From Novosphingobium sp. PC22D (lineage in GTDB: Bacteria; Pseudomonadota; Alphaproteobacteria; Sphingomonadales; Sphingomonadaceae), in contig NZ_MWMO01000016.1 of the NCBI RefSeq assembly GCF_002556635.1, positions 1 through 64,000 of the forward strand: 64,000 bases of DNA, written 5' to 3'. Both the position numbers and the translations under genes were made by a program. This document shows positions 63,146 to 64,000 of the stretch, piece by piece; within the stretch, counting starts at the first letter, position 1; the number at the start of each line of letters is the position of its first letter. The notes beneath the pieces are model-generated. The model had not been told where the DNA came from. It ran no database searches and was given only the letters and a program-made list of their open reading frames with translations.

Positions 63146-64000
63146 GACCCCCCGTGCAACTTGTAATATTCCTCGATCTTGTTCTGGATCTCGATCGACG
63201 TCTCGACTTCGTCGGGCACCTTCGCCGCATCAACGAACTCGTCATAGACTTCGGTGAAATCCATCTGCGACAGATCGAGTTGCTGAAACTCTTCGACCGT
63301 GAAGCCTTCGCAGTCGGGGTTCTTTGCCGTTCCCCAACTCATTGCGAGCTGCGCGCGCCCCTGTTCCTGAAGGATCCGGCTCAACTTGCTTTCAAAGCAG
63401 CAATAGCTCTTGCGCTTGCTGGTGCAGACCCCGAGGATCTTGTCGGAACAATATGTCCCGACATAGTGGCACAGCCCCATCCGGTCCTTCACATCGAGCA
63501 ACTTTTCGTCGTTCGAGCACAGGAACATCGTCAGGAACGGCGTAGCCAGTGCCGCGATCGCCGTGGGCCCGCCCGCGATCGCGGCGGCGCCCGCGGCTGT
63601 TGTTATGAGGCCCGAAGTCTTGCCTGCGCAGCAATTGACCAAACCGAATACCGGCTTGTGACACCCTTCCTTGGCCCCATTGAACAGCGTCAGGTTATCT
63701 GGGTCGAACTGATCTCGGACATCGCCCATGGTCTGCACCGCGACCATGGCATCCTTGAATTCAGTAGATGCCTGCCGCTCAACCTGCATGCATTCGCCGT
63801 TGATGCAATAAAGATCGCCAGCGCACAGATAGGCCTGCGGATTTGTCGTGCCGCTCGCCGGCGTGACGCAGCGATACACGTCATCGTAGACATTGCATGA
63901 CCCGTCGTCGTTTTCGCTCAGGCATTCCTTGTGATCAAACGTACATTGGGCGTTCGCCTGCAGCTCAGAACAGTCGTTGGCTGCCTTGCGCTCCGTGCAC
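63142..64000 (-). CDS. traN: Conjugal transfer protein TraN (F-type), C-terminal part
   Basis: TraN is a Cys-rich outer-membrane protein that stabilises the mating pair. The visible 286 codons stay open to the window edge and the gene starts beyond it. Many Cys are present (AGDLYCINGECMQV, GLVNCCAGK, LFLCSNDEK, CHYVGTYCSDK, KSYCCFESKL), and the FESKLSRILQEQGR block is a family hallmark. A hydrophobic Gly/Ala-rich segment follows CCAGK. The stop overlaps the next gene. Confidence 0.93.
   Translation of the reverse strand, partial: CTERKAANDCSELQANAQCTFDHKECLSENDDGSCNVYDDVYRCVTPASGTTNPQAYLCAGDLYCINGECMQVERQASTEFKDAMVAVQTMGDVRDQFDPDNLTLFNGAKEGCHKPVFGLVNCCAGKTSGLITTAAGAAAIAGGPTAIAALATPFLTMFLCSNDEKLLDVKDRMGLCHYVGTYCSDKILGVCTSKRKSYCCFESKLSRILQEQGRAQLAMSWGTAKNPDCEGFTVEEFQQLDLSQMDFTEVYDEFVDAAKVPDEVETSIEIQNKIEEYYKLHGGS

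Noticed and set aside
1..64000. tRNA, rRNA, CRISPR array or replication origin with rep/par genes
   Set aside because: No tRNA-like cloverleaf ends, no regularly spaced short repeats and no replication or partition protein was seen.

Overview
The window is GC-rich alphaproteobacterial DNA. The sphingan-type exopolysaccharide gene set, the F-type Tra proteins and the overall protein style point to a sphingomonad (Novosphingobium/Sphingobium-like). This is inference, since no rRNA or replication gene is present. Adjoining F-type conjugation genes and plentiful transposon debris suggest a conjugative plasmid or large integrative element.

Layout. (1) 1-9618: the distal part of a type-1 BREX phage-defence operon: the 3' end of brxC (with an in-frame stop upstream), pglX, pglZ and an unusual brxL whose C-terminus looks like the phospholipase-D-like MIT_C domain. 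(2) 9923-16436: a YaaW-like gene cut by a complete Tn3-family transposon (39-bp terminal repeats, tnpA, tnpR, an addiction module whose toxin has an amber codon, and two unknown passengers), followed by IS66 and IS630 remnants. (3) 16507-44491: a large exopolysaccharide/capsule island: a polymerase, acyltransferases, a flippase, glycosyltransferases, rmlACDB for dTDP-rhamnose, a second polymerase broken by a frameshift, two nucleotide-sugar dehydrogenases, a uronate epimerase, the export lipoprotein and a Wzc-type tyrosine kinase. Inside the island sits a two-gene cassette resembling the head-spike base and fibre of the Rhodobacter gene transfer agent. No priming glycosyltransferase is visible. 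(4) 44634-46276: an orphan resolvase with a res-like site and an IS5-family transposase. (5) 46363-57669: accessory genes: a lipoprotein, a Xer-type palindromic site, and a tightly coupled operon (vapB-vapC-three unknowns-tyrosine recombinase-GIY-YIG nuclease). After these come small unknown genes, a membrane-anchored LuxR-type regulator, two GntR-like proteins and a 21-bp perfect inverted repeat. (6) 57680-64000: the end of an F-type type IV secretion operon on the minus strand (traN, an extra winged-helix gene, traF, traH, traG).

How it fits together. BREX would protect the host or element from phage. The exopolysaccharide island would make a rhamnose- and uronate-containing polymer by the Wzx/Wzy route, with export by the Wza/Wzc pair. 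The toxin-antitoxin, recombinase and tra genes would keep and spread the element. Several parts look damaged: brxC, the Tn3 toxin, one wzy gene and the YaaW-like gene. I found no tRNA, rRNA or CRISPR array.
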